Positions 20,835 to 30,999 of a DNA stretch of 64,000 nucleotides are shown piece by piece. A program made the position numbers and the translations under genes. A model generated the notes under the pieces. The model had not been told where the DNA came from and searched no databases. It saw only the letters and a list, made by a program, of their open reading frames with translations. The DNA is from Prostheceraeus crozeri (taxonomy: Eukaryota; Platyhelminthes; Polycladida; Euryleptidae), in contig CAJQUW010007741.1 of the NCBI GenBank assembly GCA_907163375.1, positions 1 through 64,000 of the forward strand, given 5' to 3'. Each line of letters opens with the position of its first letter. The stretch's first letter is position 1.

Positions 20835-21110
20835 CTAATAGTAAACAGTGATATTTTCCACAGGATTATGAAATGTTGGTACTGAGGGAGGCCTCCTGAT
20901 GAATTGATCATACTTCTGATTTTTCGAGGCATAAATGTCTAATATTATCAAATTACCAATTACTCTCGTCAACTCTTCGTCCACGATGGATTGTAAGTCC
21001 TTCCGGTTTAAGTTAACAGCACCGGTTTTGGATGCTTTCATCTTCCCCAGATCCCATCGCACATGTTCAATAGGATTCTTGATGGCCACTCTATCCTTCG
21101 AGTGCGCGAC
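20835..21110 (-). mobile_element. Tc1-like transposase C-terminus, fragment 2
   Basis: An open minus-strand frame carries NPIEHVRWDLGKM, then LNRKDLQSIVDEELTRV and NLIIL, matching the C-terminal third of Tc1-type transposases (NPIEHLWDELGRRV...LI). Only this part remains. Next to it, at 21113-21181, CGTGATAAA occurs several times in an A-rich tract. Confidence 0.6.
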
Positions 21111-21214
21111 TTTCGTGATAAAGTCTGATAAAGTGAAAAAAAACGTGATAAAAAAAAAATAATAAAAACGTGATAAAGCTGATCAACGATTGATCTTGCA
21201 ATCTCTTGTTTCGA

Positions 21215-21510
21215 ACTGAAGTTTCACTTACGATTGTGCATCTTTCATATACAGTGGTTGTAATGAGTTTTATATTGGCGAAACAGGCAACATAATCAGA
21301 GAACGTTGTAGAAACCACAGAGAACAAATTAACATTACATAATACCGAAAAATAAGTTTGAGTAAACATTTAGATGAATGCAATCATGCACGTTTTACAA
21401 TATTCCCTTCGTACAAAATGCATAATGCATTTTAGAATAGACAAAGAAAGATATTTTATTAGCTTTTCTATCCTAAACTGAACGCCAAATAACTTATAAA
21501 TAGTAGGCCA
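21215..21510 (+). mobile_element. Penelope-like GIY-YIG fragment
   Basis: The plus strand reads FIYSGCNEFYIGETGNIIRE, then HREQI, then SKHLDECNHARFTIFP, and in a further frame ISFFYPKLNAK-like sequence. This is the GIY-YIG nuclease and C-terminal tail of a Penelope-like element (consensus EEYIGETGN...EH). Only about 100 residues survive. It is closer in motif order to element A than to the fragment at 22.2 kb. Confidence 0.7.
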
Positions 21511-21719
21511 CTATGTAAAGATATGAATTCAAAAAGTCTTTGATGTCACTTTTGTGCAACTGAAGATTGAATACATGAAGGGACTAGTGCCAAAAATCGT
21601 TCTTTTTTGGATTGAAACTCTTACATAATGTATAATGTATGTAAAAGAAATAATAGTGCTGCAGGATAATAAAAGTATTGTTATATTTAAGCATTATTAT
21701 TAGCCAAAACAAGTCAAAA

Positions 21720-23281
21720 TAATGATATCACAAATTTTTAAACTGCAACTACAGTTCGTCATCAGGTAACAGAATAATGCAAAAGGAATTAAAATGAGAG
21801 CAAAGATAGCAGCTCAAAAGCAAGATATCTGATGTCTGCATGTTGATAGATGTCATCGATATCGTTATGCCGATTGATAGAAGAGTCCAATGAATACCAC
21901 ACCTCCATGAATTCCCGACCTCTTTTGTGGCTGCAGGAATTCAGCGGTTTGGCTCCCAATTCCAATCGAAGACGTGTCCACTTATATGGTGTTAAAATGA
22001 ACGTTGTTTATACTCGGAAGCACATTAGGCACGGAGCCTTTCTTCCATGTGGCCGAGTTGTCATTTACCACTCTCATTTTTTTTCGTGCTGAGTGTTTAG
22101 CAAGAATGCAGAGTGTACCTATTTTAAAAGTCTTAGGCTTGACCCGACCAAGATTTGAACCAAGGTCTCCCGGACGCAGAGCGAACACTCTACCACAAGG
22201 CCACAGCGCCGGTCATGTGTATTCATGTGTGTTCATGTGTACATACGCGTGGATAGTTGTTTGCTAGTGTGTCCAATGCAATCATGTCTGCAGTCAGAAC
22301 AAGGAATTCTTTCGATTACATCTATCTGCTCCATTTCAGGTGTCTCTTTGGTTCAACCAGTTGACTTTATATTGTTGATGTTGGTTTGTGAGCAATATTC
22401 AGTCCATATTTTTTCATTAACCCGGTTGTTGTTTCTGATCCCCTTATATGGATGACAATGATAACCATTTATCATTTTCTTTCTCTTGCCTCTTTTGGTG
22501 CTTTGTCTTGCTCTTTTTCTTTGTCTTGATTGCTTGATGTTCTCCCACGTTGTTTCTACATAGAGTTTGGGATTCCTCTGGAACAAATTATTTAGGATTT
22601 CATTCCTTTTTCAATAGCCGTTACTGCAATGGGTTCTATTTTGCTGAATAAGATTCTGATGCAATTATATTTATGCATATCGGAGTGGTTGATATCAAAA
22701 CGTAAAATTGTACCTTTATATGTCTATTGAACCTGCATATATACACTTGTGTCGATGCTATACCATCAGGATTCCGTAGCACGATGACGTATAAAAAAAG
22801 GGAGGTAATGGGCAAATTTTGTAACAGTGAATATGCTGTTGAGTAAGTCAGGATACTCTTGTAGTTTAATTTCTTCATAATGACAAAAGTGTCATCAGCG
22901 TAACGGAGCCAAGGCAATTGAGTCATTACGATTACCTCAAGTTTCTGCATGACTAATTCAGCCAGAAGACCAGAAATTGGTGATCCCATCAGCGTGCCTT
23001 TAATTTGCTGGAATACATAATCCTTGAATTGAAAATAAGTGACCAGACATAAATTCAAAAGCTTCAAAATTACGTCAATAGGAATGGAATCGAAATAGGG
23101 TATTTATCCAAGAATTCAGTGACACAGTCTTTTGCCAATGTTAAATCAACTGAATCAAAGAAAATCGTCATCTTCTAGTTCAACTTGCTTCTTTCGATCT
23201 AGAATTGATGGGAGTTGTTGATTGATTGCAAGGAATGGGATGCTAGGGTTTTCAGCTTTTGAATATATGTCATTTAACCCA
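21720..23281 (-). mobile_element. Penelope-like element C: reverse transcriptase, GIY-YIG and C-terminus
   Basis: From right to left on the minus strand: NPSIPFLAINQQLPSILD-like N-terminal sequence; RT motifs KMTIFFDSVDLT, VFQQIKGTLMGSPISGLLAE and LRYADDTFVI (about 23200-22860); a linker with HPYKGIRNNNRVNEKIW; a GIY-YIG start ERIPCSDCRHDCIGHTSKQL (about 22330-22260); and the C-terminal REFMEVWYS...INRHNDIDDIY (about 21920-21850) typical of the family. The RT part 22636-23067 is open; other parts are in shifted frames. A SINE interrupts the nuclease. The right border abuts an RTE-like LINE. Confidence 0.75.
21975..22214 (-). mobile_element. tRNA-derived SINE inserted in Penelope element C
   Basis: On the minus strand the head (GACCGGCGCTGTGGCCTTG...) contains an A box TGGCCTTGTGG (22193-22203) and a B box GGTTCAAATCT (22151-22161), with the spacing of a tRNA gene and a TGGTAGAG D-loop word. 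It is followed by a non-tRNA body of about 150 bp with ACTCAGCACGAAAAAA and GCCTAATGTGCTTCCGAG. The B-box half folds poorly as a complete tRNA, so it is a SINE and not a tRNA gene. The exact 3' border is unclear. Confidence 0.7.
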
Positions 23282-23752
23282 AACTGTCTGGTTCGACGTA
23301 AAGCGTGGGGTCCGACAAGGATGTAACATCTGACCAGTTTTGTTCACGATGGTTCATGAGGTGATCATGCGAGAAGCTGTGGACGGGTTTCCTGGAGGCA
23401 TAACCATTGGTGGTACTACAATAACGAACCTGCGGTATGAAGATGATGTGGCCCTGCAGATTGTCAATGCACTTACGTATCTTGGAAGCCAAATCACTAT
23501 CGACTTACCATGTTTCAACGAAATCCTCATAAGATTAGCCAAAGCGTCCACTGGTTTCGGAAACTTGCTGAAAATATGGAGAATATCGAAAATATCTGAA
23601 AATATCGAAACACTCGTTTGGCCAGTGGTTACTTATGGCTGTGAGGGTTGGACCATGCACAAAGAAGATGAACATAGGATTGAAGCTCTTGAAAGTACAC
23701 TCTTCGGAGGATGATGAAGATTCACTGGTCCTCATACATAAGAAATGAAGAT
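23282..23752 (+). mobile_element. RTE-like LINE, left part (RT palm and thumb)
   Basis: The plus strand encodes TVWFDVKRGVRQGCNI, a stop, PVLFTMVHEVIMREAVDG, TIGGTTITNLRYEDDVAL (YADD box altered to YEDD), then after an internal deletion NALTYLGSQIT and VWPVVTYGCEGWTMHKEDE, and finally LRRMMKIHWSSYIRNE. At that point a CR1-like LINE is inserted; the sequence resumes at 27702. The open frame ends within this part. Confidence 0.8.
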
Positions 23753-23942
23753 AAAAGTAAATAAAAGTAAATAAGCGTATATTTAAAACAAACAGACCCC
23801 AAATGGAAATCGTAGGGGTGAAGGTTGCAAGCAAAGTAATTGGTGTTCTGACGAAGCAAATAAAAGGTAGACACACTTCACAGACTGTCATTGTACTTCA
23901 CAGAGCATGAAAAAATATATATCCGTTTGTTCTGCGTACAGT

Positions 23943-26500
23943 TCATGCAGGTGGAAGAATCAATCTCCTTGATCGGTCTGAAGTAGGTGGCATCAGGTGG
24001 TGCAGAATATGATGAGGTGAGGACAGTGCTTCCTTGAATAGGTTGAGAGCTAAAGAATATTGACGCTGTTCAATTTCAAAAGTGTTGCAAGACGTACAGA
24101 CTTTAACGCTATAGCCGCGAATGATGCGGAAAGCCCGCTTACAAATTGACAACAAGCGATTATTCAAATGTTCCCCTGGGTTCAAAAATGCAGCAGAAGC
24201 ATAATCGAATAAAGACATGATTATGGCATTGAATACAATAATCAATTGGTCATGGTTTAACATGCCTTTCAGAACTCTTAGAACATACAATCTTTGAGCA
24301 GCCTTTCTTTCAACAAAATCAATGTGATCTCCCCATTTGAATTTGCTGTTGATGTACATTCCTAACAATTTCAGAACGCCAACATTGTCCAATAACGGTA
24401 ATTCCAAAACGGTAAAAGTCCTACCAAAGCCAACACAGAGTGTCTTGGTTTTTGATGTGTTTACAGACATTTGATGACCTTGACACCAGGATTCAAAATG
24501 ATCAATTTCAGATTTCACAATAGATAAATTACTTGGCTGATCTTTCCACACGGGTACAATAAGGGTTATATCATCAGCATATTTGATTACTTTGATATCT
24601 GCATCACACGGCTTATAGCTGGACAAATAAATAGAAAATAACATCGGGCCAATAACTGAGCCCTGAGGGACCCCACTTGTGACATGAATGTTATTACTCA
24701 AAGTTGTTACCAATTTTACACGTTGTTTGCAATCACATAGGTAACTATTCAGACACTTGATAAAGCAGTTGACATTTGCAAATTAGAGTTTCGAAATAAA
24801 CGACAACAAGAGATGATGTGGAATACAATCGAAGGCGTGCGACATATCAGATGTTATAATACGAACAGCAACAACATTTGCATCATCAAGAAACTTTAGA
24901 ACAATGTCTTGTAGAGTAAGTAGCGCACATACAGTTGACGAACGGGGTCGGTAGGCAAATTGGTGTTCATCGTAAAATTCTAAGAGTGAATGGCTGAAGT
25001 TACTCAGGACAACTTTTTCATAGACATTGCTTATTACAGGCAAAAGAGATATAGGTCTCAATATATTTACGTTCACAGAACGAGATTTAGGCACAGGACA
25101 AACATCAGCAACTTTCCAGATCTTCGGAAAAATACCTTTTTCGAAAGCAAGGTTAAATATGTAGCACAAAGGAAGGGATATAACGTCACATGACAATTTC
25201 AACAATATGGGATGGATTCCATCGCTACCACAAGACTTATTGGTTTTTCGATTATTGAAAAAATTCTGAACAAACGATTTATCACATATGGTAGTCACAG
25301 GGGAACTCACAGATAACTGTGGAAAAATATTGCTTTCTACAAAAAATGAAGAAAATATTCCATTAACAGCATTGGCAGCTTTTACAGCGTCAGGGAAGAA
25401 TGCAACAATCTAATCTACCGAACTACTAACTTTTTTGCTCCGAACTTCATTTACAACAGACCATACACCTTTCACAGAGTTACACATGTTTCTACTCCAA
25501 ATCATTTTCGATTTGAAAATTTCTTTGCGCACTTTGTCTCTGTAATGACGATAAAGATGGAAATTCTTAGCTTTATAAGCTGACCATCTTTTATTAATTA
25601 GGTCTATAACAACAGGAGTGATCCAGGGTTTAGTTTTAGTTGTGAATTTGACAAAAGAAACTGGTATCTTTGAAAATGCCATGCAAAATACATCATAAAA
25701 CAAATCTACACATTTTTCAACGTCACGACAAGAAAACAATGCACACCAATCTGTCGACTCCAACTCTTTGTGAAAACGCATTACATGAGAATGACGCAAA
25801 TCAAAAACTTTATGATAGTGGACTGTCGGTGGACTCGAAGAGTAGTCTTTCGAGACAATAACAATTGAATGGGCATTCCTAGCATTGCCAAGAGGAGGAG
25901 CAGTTGAAGCATCGAACCCATTGACATCATTATCAAAGCAAAAGAATTTATCCAAAGTTGCATCACCGAAGGTAGGTACAGTAACAATATTAGTCATATT
26001 ATAATGATCGAAAAGAAACTTCATATCGTACCTATTAAAGTCACCACAGATCAGCCTCCGGGTTGATAGACAAGATGTAATCAAAGCAATCAATGAGAAA
26101 TTCTTTACATTGCACGAAGACGTCGGCACTAAGTCCTGGTGGAATGTATACACACATCAAGTAAGAACACACATCATTTTCAAAAAATCTGATAATGTTA
26201 CATTCAATACCAAAAGGTTTTTACATGCAGCAGGGAAACACAATTTCGGTAGAAGGGATGGATCGTGAGCTGTAGATAACAGTTCCACCACCACGTCTAC
26301 TGTCCAAAATATTGTCCTGTCGATTATTGCGGAAAAACTGGTATCCCTGAATTAGAACCAGACTATCCTCTATAGCAGGAATAAACCAAGTTTCGGTTAC
26401 GCAAACAAAAACAGGTTTCGTTGCAAATACAAACGAGCGAAGTTCATCCAGCTTATACAAAAGAGATTGGGCATTACATAGCATTAGCCAGTTACTTTTA
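23943..26500 (-). pseudogene. CR1-like LINE ORF2: APE endonuclease and reverse transcriptase
   Basis: Endonuclease: LCNAQSLLYKLDELRSFV, VCVTETWF, RRGGGTVIY (26221-26484), then ICGDFNRYDM at about 26045. Linker: KPWITPVVIDLINKRW. Reverse transcriptase: SCGSDGIHPILLKL, NILRPISLLPVISNVYEK, HQFAYRPRSST (24783-25310), then SGVPQGSVIGPMLFSIYL, IKYADDITLI and WGDHIDFVERKA (23943-24713). Order and spacing fit the CR1/L2/Daphne-like LINEs. Open parts are separated by a stop near 24783 and by frame changes near 25320-25410, 26050 and 26160-26220, so no active enzyme is made. Confidence 0.85.
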
Positions 26501-26543
26501 CGCCGATTAGGGGTGTTTGAGGATGGATTGCGTAAAATCGGAG

Positions 26544-27251
26544 TTAGAAATTTTTCGATTGGGTGCGAAGCACAATACGATCACGAAAAATTACAACGTC
26601 TTCCCCGTTTTCCATTCGCTCCTTCAGTTCGGCAATTAGAGATTTCCACAGTCTCTGTTGTTGAGAAGAGCGGTCAGGGTTGATGTACATACGGCGAAAT
26701 TTCACATAGGCTCGTAAATTCTTCGCTTTTCGGAGAACTGTATCACGCTGAAAACTGTCTTTGCATTTTATCTTCACGAGACGGAGACCTTCCCTCTTAG
26801 GTTTTCCAGCTCTGTTGACCTCCTGTACAACGTCATCAAAATTACAGCCAATATTGTGAAAAATTTCTCTGCAGTTCTCAATGTCAGTCTCGGGGCTAGA
26901 TTCATGGATACCTGAGATCACAAGGTTTTGCCTTCGAATGACGCGATCGTTTACTTCATCCGATAGCCCTGAGATCATCTGAATTTGATCACACTTTGTG
27001 TTGAGGAGATCTTTCTCAACATTTTCGCATTTCACCTGCAGGACATTGTTGGCGTCCTCAGGCGTCCTGATTGTTGACTGCATCGTCACAATTGTCGTTC
27101 GCAAACCAGTGATTTCTGTCAGTAATTCACCTCGCACAGCTTCGATGAGAGACTTGATATCACTCAGAGTGACTCCAGTATTGCCTGATGATCCAGATCG
27201 TGTCTTGGGCTTCTTCGCGAGAGATTGACTTGACATCCTTGATAAACACAC
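26544..27251 (-). CDS. CR1-like LINE ORF1 protein
   Basis: An intact frame of 235 residues (a second Met at residue 6 may be the true start). It has a Lys/Ser-rich N-terminus, then a Leu/Ile-rich helical region likely forming a coiled coil (about residues 30-105). Next come RRQNLVISGIHES, the conserved strand of the LINE ORF1 RNA-recognition fold, and a basic C-terminal domain (LVKIKCKDSFQRDTVLRKAK...YVKFRRMYINPDRS). ORF1 proteins bind the element's RNA. No zinc knuckle is seen. This ORF remains open although ORF2 is damaged. Confidence 0.8.
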   Translation of the reverse strand: MCLSRMSSQSLAKKPKTRSGSSGNTGVTLSDIKSLIEAVRGELLTEITGLRTTIVTMQSTIRTPEDANNVLQVKCENVEKDLLNTKCDQIQMISGLSDEVNDRVIRRQNLVISGIHESSPETDIENCREIFHNIGCNFDDVVQEVNRAGKPKREGLRLVKIKCKDSFQRDTVLRKAKNLRAYVKFRRMYINPDRSSQQQRLWKSLIAELKERMENGEDVVIFRDRIVLRTQSKNF

Positions 27252-27701
27252 AAAAATAGTAGAGTGAAAATAAAATCACCACGCAGGATTCGATCTCAAT
27301 ACCCTCAAGAGATGTTCCAATAACGAGTGCAACAGACCACAGAACCAACAGGAAACGCTCTGATAAGTTAGTGCAATAGTATCCAAGAAATCGAATTCAA
27401 TGTGCATGAAAGGGACAAGATTTTGTGACGTCACCTGAATCACCGCGCCAACCAGACAGATCAGATTATCACTCACTGCACCGGAAGTAACACGAGAAGT
27501 AGGAAAAATCACCAATAATAGCCACAGAACGAATCAAAAAATGAAACTGAGGATGAGGCGTGAAAGACGAGTACGAGACGGTCCGAATGATGTACGATAT
27601 GACCAATGTAATCCTTCAGATACACACAAAAATGGAAGATGAAGCACAAATGAATTAACACATCGGAGCGACTACGTGACTTCGACATTAGGCGGTCACG
27701 T

Positions 27702-28015
27702 AGATGTACTTCGAATGGCGCGAACTGAGAGGAAGATGCAAAGTAGCATCAAGAAAAAGAAACTACAGTATCTGGGGCACGCATGAAGAAGAGAAAGAAC
27801 ATTTGAAAAGACAGTAATAACTGGTATGATACCAAGATCGCGAATTCCAGGTCTCCCAAGAAGTACGTAGTTGGATGTCCAATTGTAAAGAATGGACTGG
27901 ACACACCCTCACCGAACTGTCTAGATTGGCTGTGGACAGAAGTATTTGGAGATAGTTATCTGTCAGGAGCTCCATGAACCCTCGAGGCGAGGAAGATGCT
28001 TGAAGAAGAAGAACC
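27702..28015 (+). mobile_element. RTE-like LINE, right part (3' end)
   Basis: The sequence continues the LINE interrupted at 23752: VLRMARTERKMQSSIKKKKL followed by QYLGHA, then, across stops and frame changes, KEWTGHTLTELSRLAVDRS. This matches the C-terminal signature (KRRKL..FGH...EWTG.SL.E..RLA.DR..W). The fragment ends in a short (GAA)n tract at about 28001-28012, consistent with an RTE-like 3' tail. Confidence 0.75.
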
Positions 28016-28152
28016 CAGAATCATGAAGATGAAATCTATGTCAGTGCCTGCAAGCAGTGACGCTTTCTCCTTATAGTGTTTAGTAATTTATGCTCAATGT
28101 ATGTATGGCTGTGAGACATTGTACGAAGTGCATGACACTCATTCTGCGTCTA

Positions 28153-29157
28153 CACTGTAAATCGCTCAATACCAATCACATACGAAGGATGCATACCAAG
28201 ATATTTTTTGGTATATTTCTGTATTCTCTTGGTATATATTTGTATGCTTTTCGCATGTTATTTCAAGTGTAGTATGCTTTACATACTAAAGCCAACGCTT
28301 TAATACTACAGCACAATGTTAAAAGAAAGCATCAATCATGTCCAAAGTATGTTGATTTAAGGCTTTTTGTCAATAAAGATCACACTAATGCTACTACTGC
28401 TTTGTAAGTAGTGAGATAATGACATTTTATAGTCAAACTAACAATACTGAATTCGATTTTTATACATGTAAGTCCGAGGCATTTCATAAATAATCAATAA
28501 GAATTTGACCATCAACAATTATGCATTATGTAATTTTGGAACTAAGCTTATTATCAATCCAAAGTAAAGACACATTATAATTCATGAACGCAAAAATAGT
28601 TATGTTTGAGATATATAAGTCAACATGGTTGCTGAAAAGTTATCGTTTTAATGAAATGATGTTTATCAATTTAGTTCAAGGAAATGAGCTAATTATGAGT
28701 CTTGTTAATGCTATAAGACAAGTTGCGAAGATGACATGCGGCTTTAATTCCACAACAAATTTAATCTAGTTAAATACCACACATTCACAAAGAAATATTC
28801 ACGGCTGGTATTACTGGAAAAAAGTTATTTGTAAGTAGTATGTAGTATAACATATTTTTTGCCATATGACATAAAGCTATTCATACGAAAGACATACTAA
28901 ACACATACCAATTTGCATCGGGTCTCGTATATAAAACATACCAAGAATTCGTATTTCAACGTAAAACAGCCAATCACAGTTAGCATAGTTCGTATCGTTT
29001 ACATACCAATCACATACGAAAGTAAATGGCCATTCGTATGAAAAACATACCAGATTTCTTTATATATACCAGAATCTCGTATCAAATGTTGGTTTCAAAT
29101 TGTATGTAAACTTGGTATGTGTTTGTATGTAATTTTCGTATCCAGCGATTTACAGTG
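28153..29157 (+). mobile_element. 1-kb TA-flanked MITE, copy 1
   Basis: 1,005 bp bounded by the inverted ends CACTGTAAATCGCT / AGCGATTTACAGTG and by TA on both sides (28151-28152, 28158 of the right flank region at 29158-29159). The subterminal 100 bp on each side is full of GTATG/CATAC words (ATACCAATCACATACGAA, TTGTATGTAATTTTCGTATCC). It has no coding capacity. TA duplication suggests Tc1/mariner mobilisation. Two further copies are in the window. Confidence 0.85.
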
Positions 29158-29159
29158 TA

Positions 29160-30243
29160 CCAAAGTTGGCGGAATTGTAACATGGTCATTCTACAGAAAC
29201 ATTAAAATTCCATTTTCATTTTTTTTCGATCGGCCATATAAACCGATTGACATCAACTTACACCACATTGTAGGAAAGTGCCTAAATTGCGAGTTTTTGA
29301 TATCAGCAGCGCTGAATACTAACTATTTTGAGATAAAAGGATCGATTAGTGATCGGTTTCTCAAGCAAATGTCACTGGTGTTACCGGCCAAAATGCACGC
29401 TCTAATGCATACAGCCGTATAGAGTTTCACAACTTCTGATATGCGAAATAAATAAACATTTGACCCTTGATGAAATCATATTAAATAGTCCGTGGAGACC
29501 TATTTGATTTCGATGAAAAATTAGCATTATACATCATCCGCAAGGCTCTGGTTAAAATAACAGTGCATTTCAACTCACGGAGACATCATACAACAAAATG
29601 CATGAAACTAACTAATACATGAATGTGAGGTGGCTACATCACCCCACAAATTGGTACTGGTCAACATCTTCTTTTCGATTAAAAAATTGAGATAAGATAT
29701 GTGTAACACCAGTGACGGGACAAATTTGAATTGAACAAAGAATGTCGGAAATGCTCGATCAGATCAATGATAGCATTTTGGCATATAACTTGATCGATTA
29801 GTCACGAGAATGTACATGCTTGAGACATGAGAAAAGCAAGTTTATAATGACAAAATTCTATTGCGAGTAGGCCCATTTCGTGACACATGCCATAAAATAC
29901 AGAGTATCAAAAAATGCATTGCAAGAAGCGCTTCTCTAAGTTTGACGCCTACCTCCATTGAGTATTGGTTCCGGACTGATTGACAGTTTCTTCTGGGTAC
30001 CAGCTGATATCCTTCTAAACAGGGAAGCAATTGAAAATATATTTCTACCAACCGGCTTTATGCAATCAATTTCTATGCCACTTTTATACGCTTGATAAAG
30101 TATACCAGATTATTACATAGTTGTAGAATCGTATTTCAGAATCCCTTCTATATTTGATAAAATTTGTTCCCAGGGAAAATCTTGGTAGAGAGGGATTTTA
30201 TCGCGGATATTTATGGTCCCAATAATCTGGAATACTTTTTAAC
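29160..30243. other. Noncoding stretch, no gene seen
   Basis: AT-rich, with a plus-strand frame at 29117-29422 overlapping the MITE end and showing no domain. An ACACCAGTGAC word occurs at 29706. Confidence 0.5.
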
Positions 30244-30379
30244 GGATAGAGGATAGCTATACGATTCTCTGACATAGCTCGTGAAATTATTTGATATATC
30301 CCTCGGGCTAAAGCCCTCGGGATTCATCAAATAATTTCCATCTCTATATCCCAGAGAATCGCATAGCCATCCACTATCC
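30244..30379. repeat. Large imperfect hairpin with GC-rich tip
   Basis: Inverted arms GGATAG...GATAGCTATACGATTCTCTG and CAGAGAATCGCATAGCCATCC...TATCC enclose AAATTATTTGATA / TCAAATAATTT and then CCCTCGGGCT-AA-AGCCCTCGGG, a 10-11 bp perfect stem with a two-base loop. The total is about 136 bp. It may be a small foldback element or a structured RNA. Confidence 0.65.
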
Positions 30380-30619
30380 ATTACATAATTCTCGGTACGA
30401 TCTGTCGTCATAAATGACAACGCAATACCTTCCAGGAATTCGCGAATTATCATCGATGTTTTCGACTTGTTTCGTGACACTATTAAGTTCGAAAGATTGG
30501 GGAGAGAAGCATGTGCACCTCAAATTCTATCCCAATTTTTCTATCCCCAATTTTCGCCCTAGCAAGGCACACTATATCAGATGCAATTTCATATCATTCC
30601 TGGCGGTGGATTCAATTTT

Positions 30620-30999
30620 TTTTATCAGTTCCGGTAATATTTCGATTTCTCATCGATCTCTGTTGGCTCAATAGGAAGCAATTTTGCGCTCGATCGATTA
30701 CTCGGTACTTGATACAGTTCATCAGGGCTAGTTATATCACTTCCTAAACGTATCAGTCGATCTGCTGTCCCTTTCAGACTACCCCCTATGCCATCAGGAG
30801 CTCCTTTGCAATGGCTTGCCTCAAAGAAAATTCCAAGAGGCGGCCTCAAATCCCAGGTCAAAGGTTCCGTAGACAGACGAAAGAAGTTGTCTTTCTGTTT
30901 GCAGGGTAGCAGGGCCATCACTAAAAACATGCGGAGTCTTGACGTTTGGATAATTACAAGATGAACCCAAATGGCTACAGATTCTGAATCACGCCTCAT
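30620..30999 (-). pseudogene. Remnant of a transposon-associated protein (FFExxHxKGAPDGIGG motif)
   Basis: The open minus-strand frame includes LTWDLRPPLGIFFEASHCKG and APDGIGGSLKGTADRLIRL. From memory, a HF(F)E/ATSHGKG-x-DGIGG-x-K-R motif is common in a family of large uncharacterised, probably transposon-encoded, proteins of fish and invertebrates. The part before residue about 45 and after 105 is not recognised, and no terminal repeats were found. Function and superfamily are unknown to me. Confidence 0.4.

Larger units (their letters stand above)
23753..27701 (-). mobile_element. CR1-like LINE, apparently full length, inserted in the RTE-like LINE
   Basis: The element has a 450-bp 5' leader (27701-27252), ORF1, ORF2 and a 3' UTR of about 190 bp ending in a repeated ATTTACTTTT tail on the minus strand. 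AGAT directly flanks both ends (23749-23752 and 27702-27705), a probable short target duplication. The host LINE resumes in register across the gap. ORF2 shows APE endonuclease followed by RT in the CR1/L2-like order. Several frame changes and stops in ORF2 make it inactive, but near-complete structure suggests a moderate age. Confidence 0.85.

Noticed and set aside
27275-27350. tRNA-like stretch in the CR1-like LINE leader (GATCGAATCC on the minus strand)
   Set aside because: The A box and acceptor stem pairing are not convincing; noted only as a possible promoter element.
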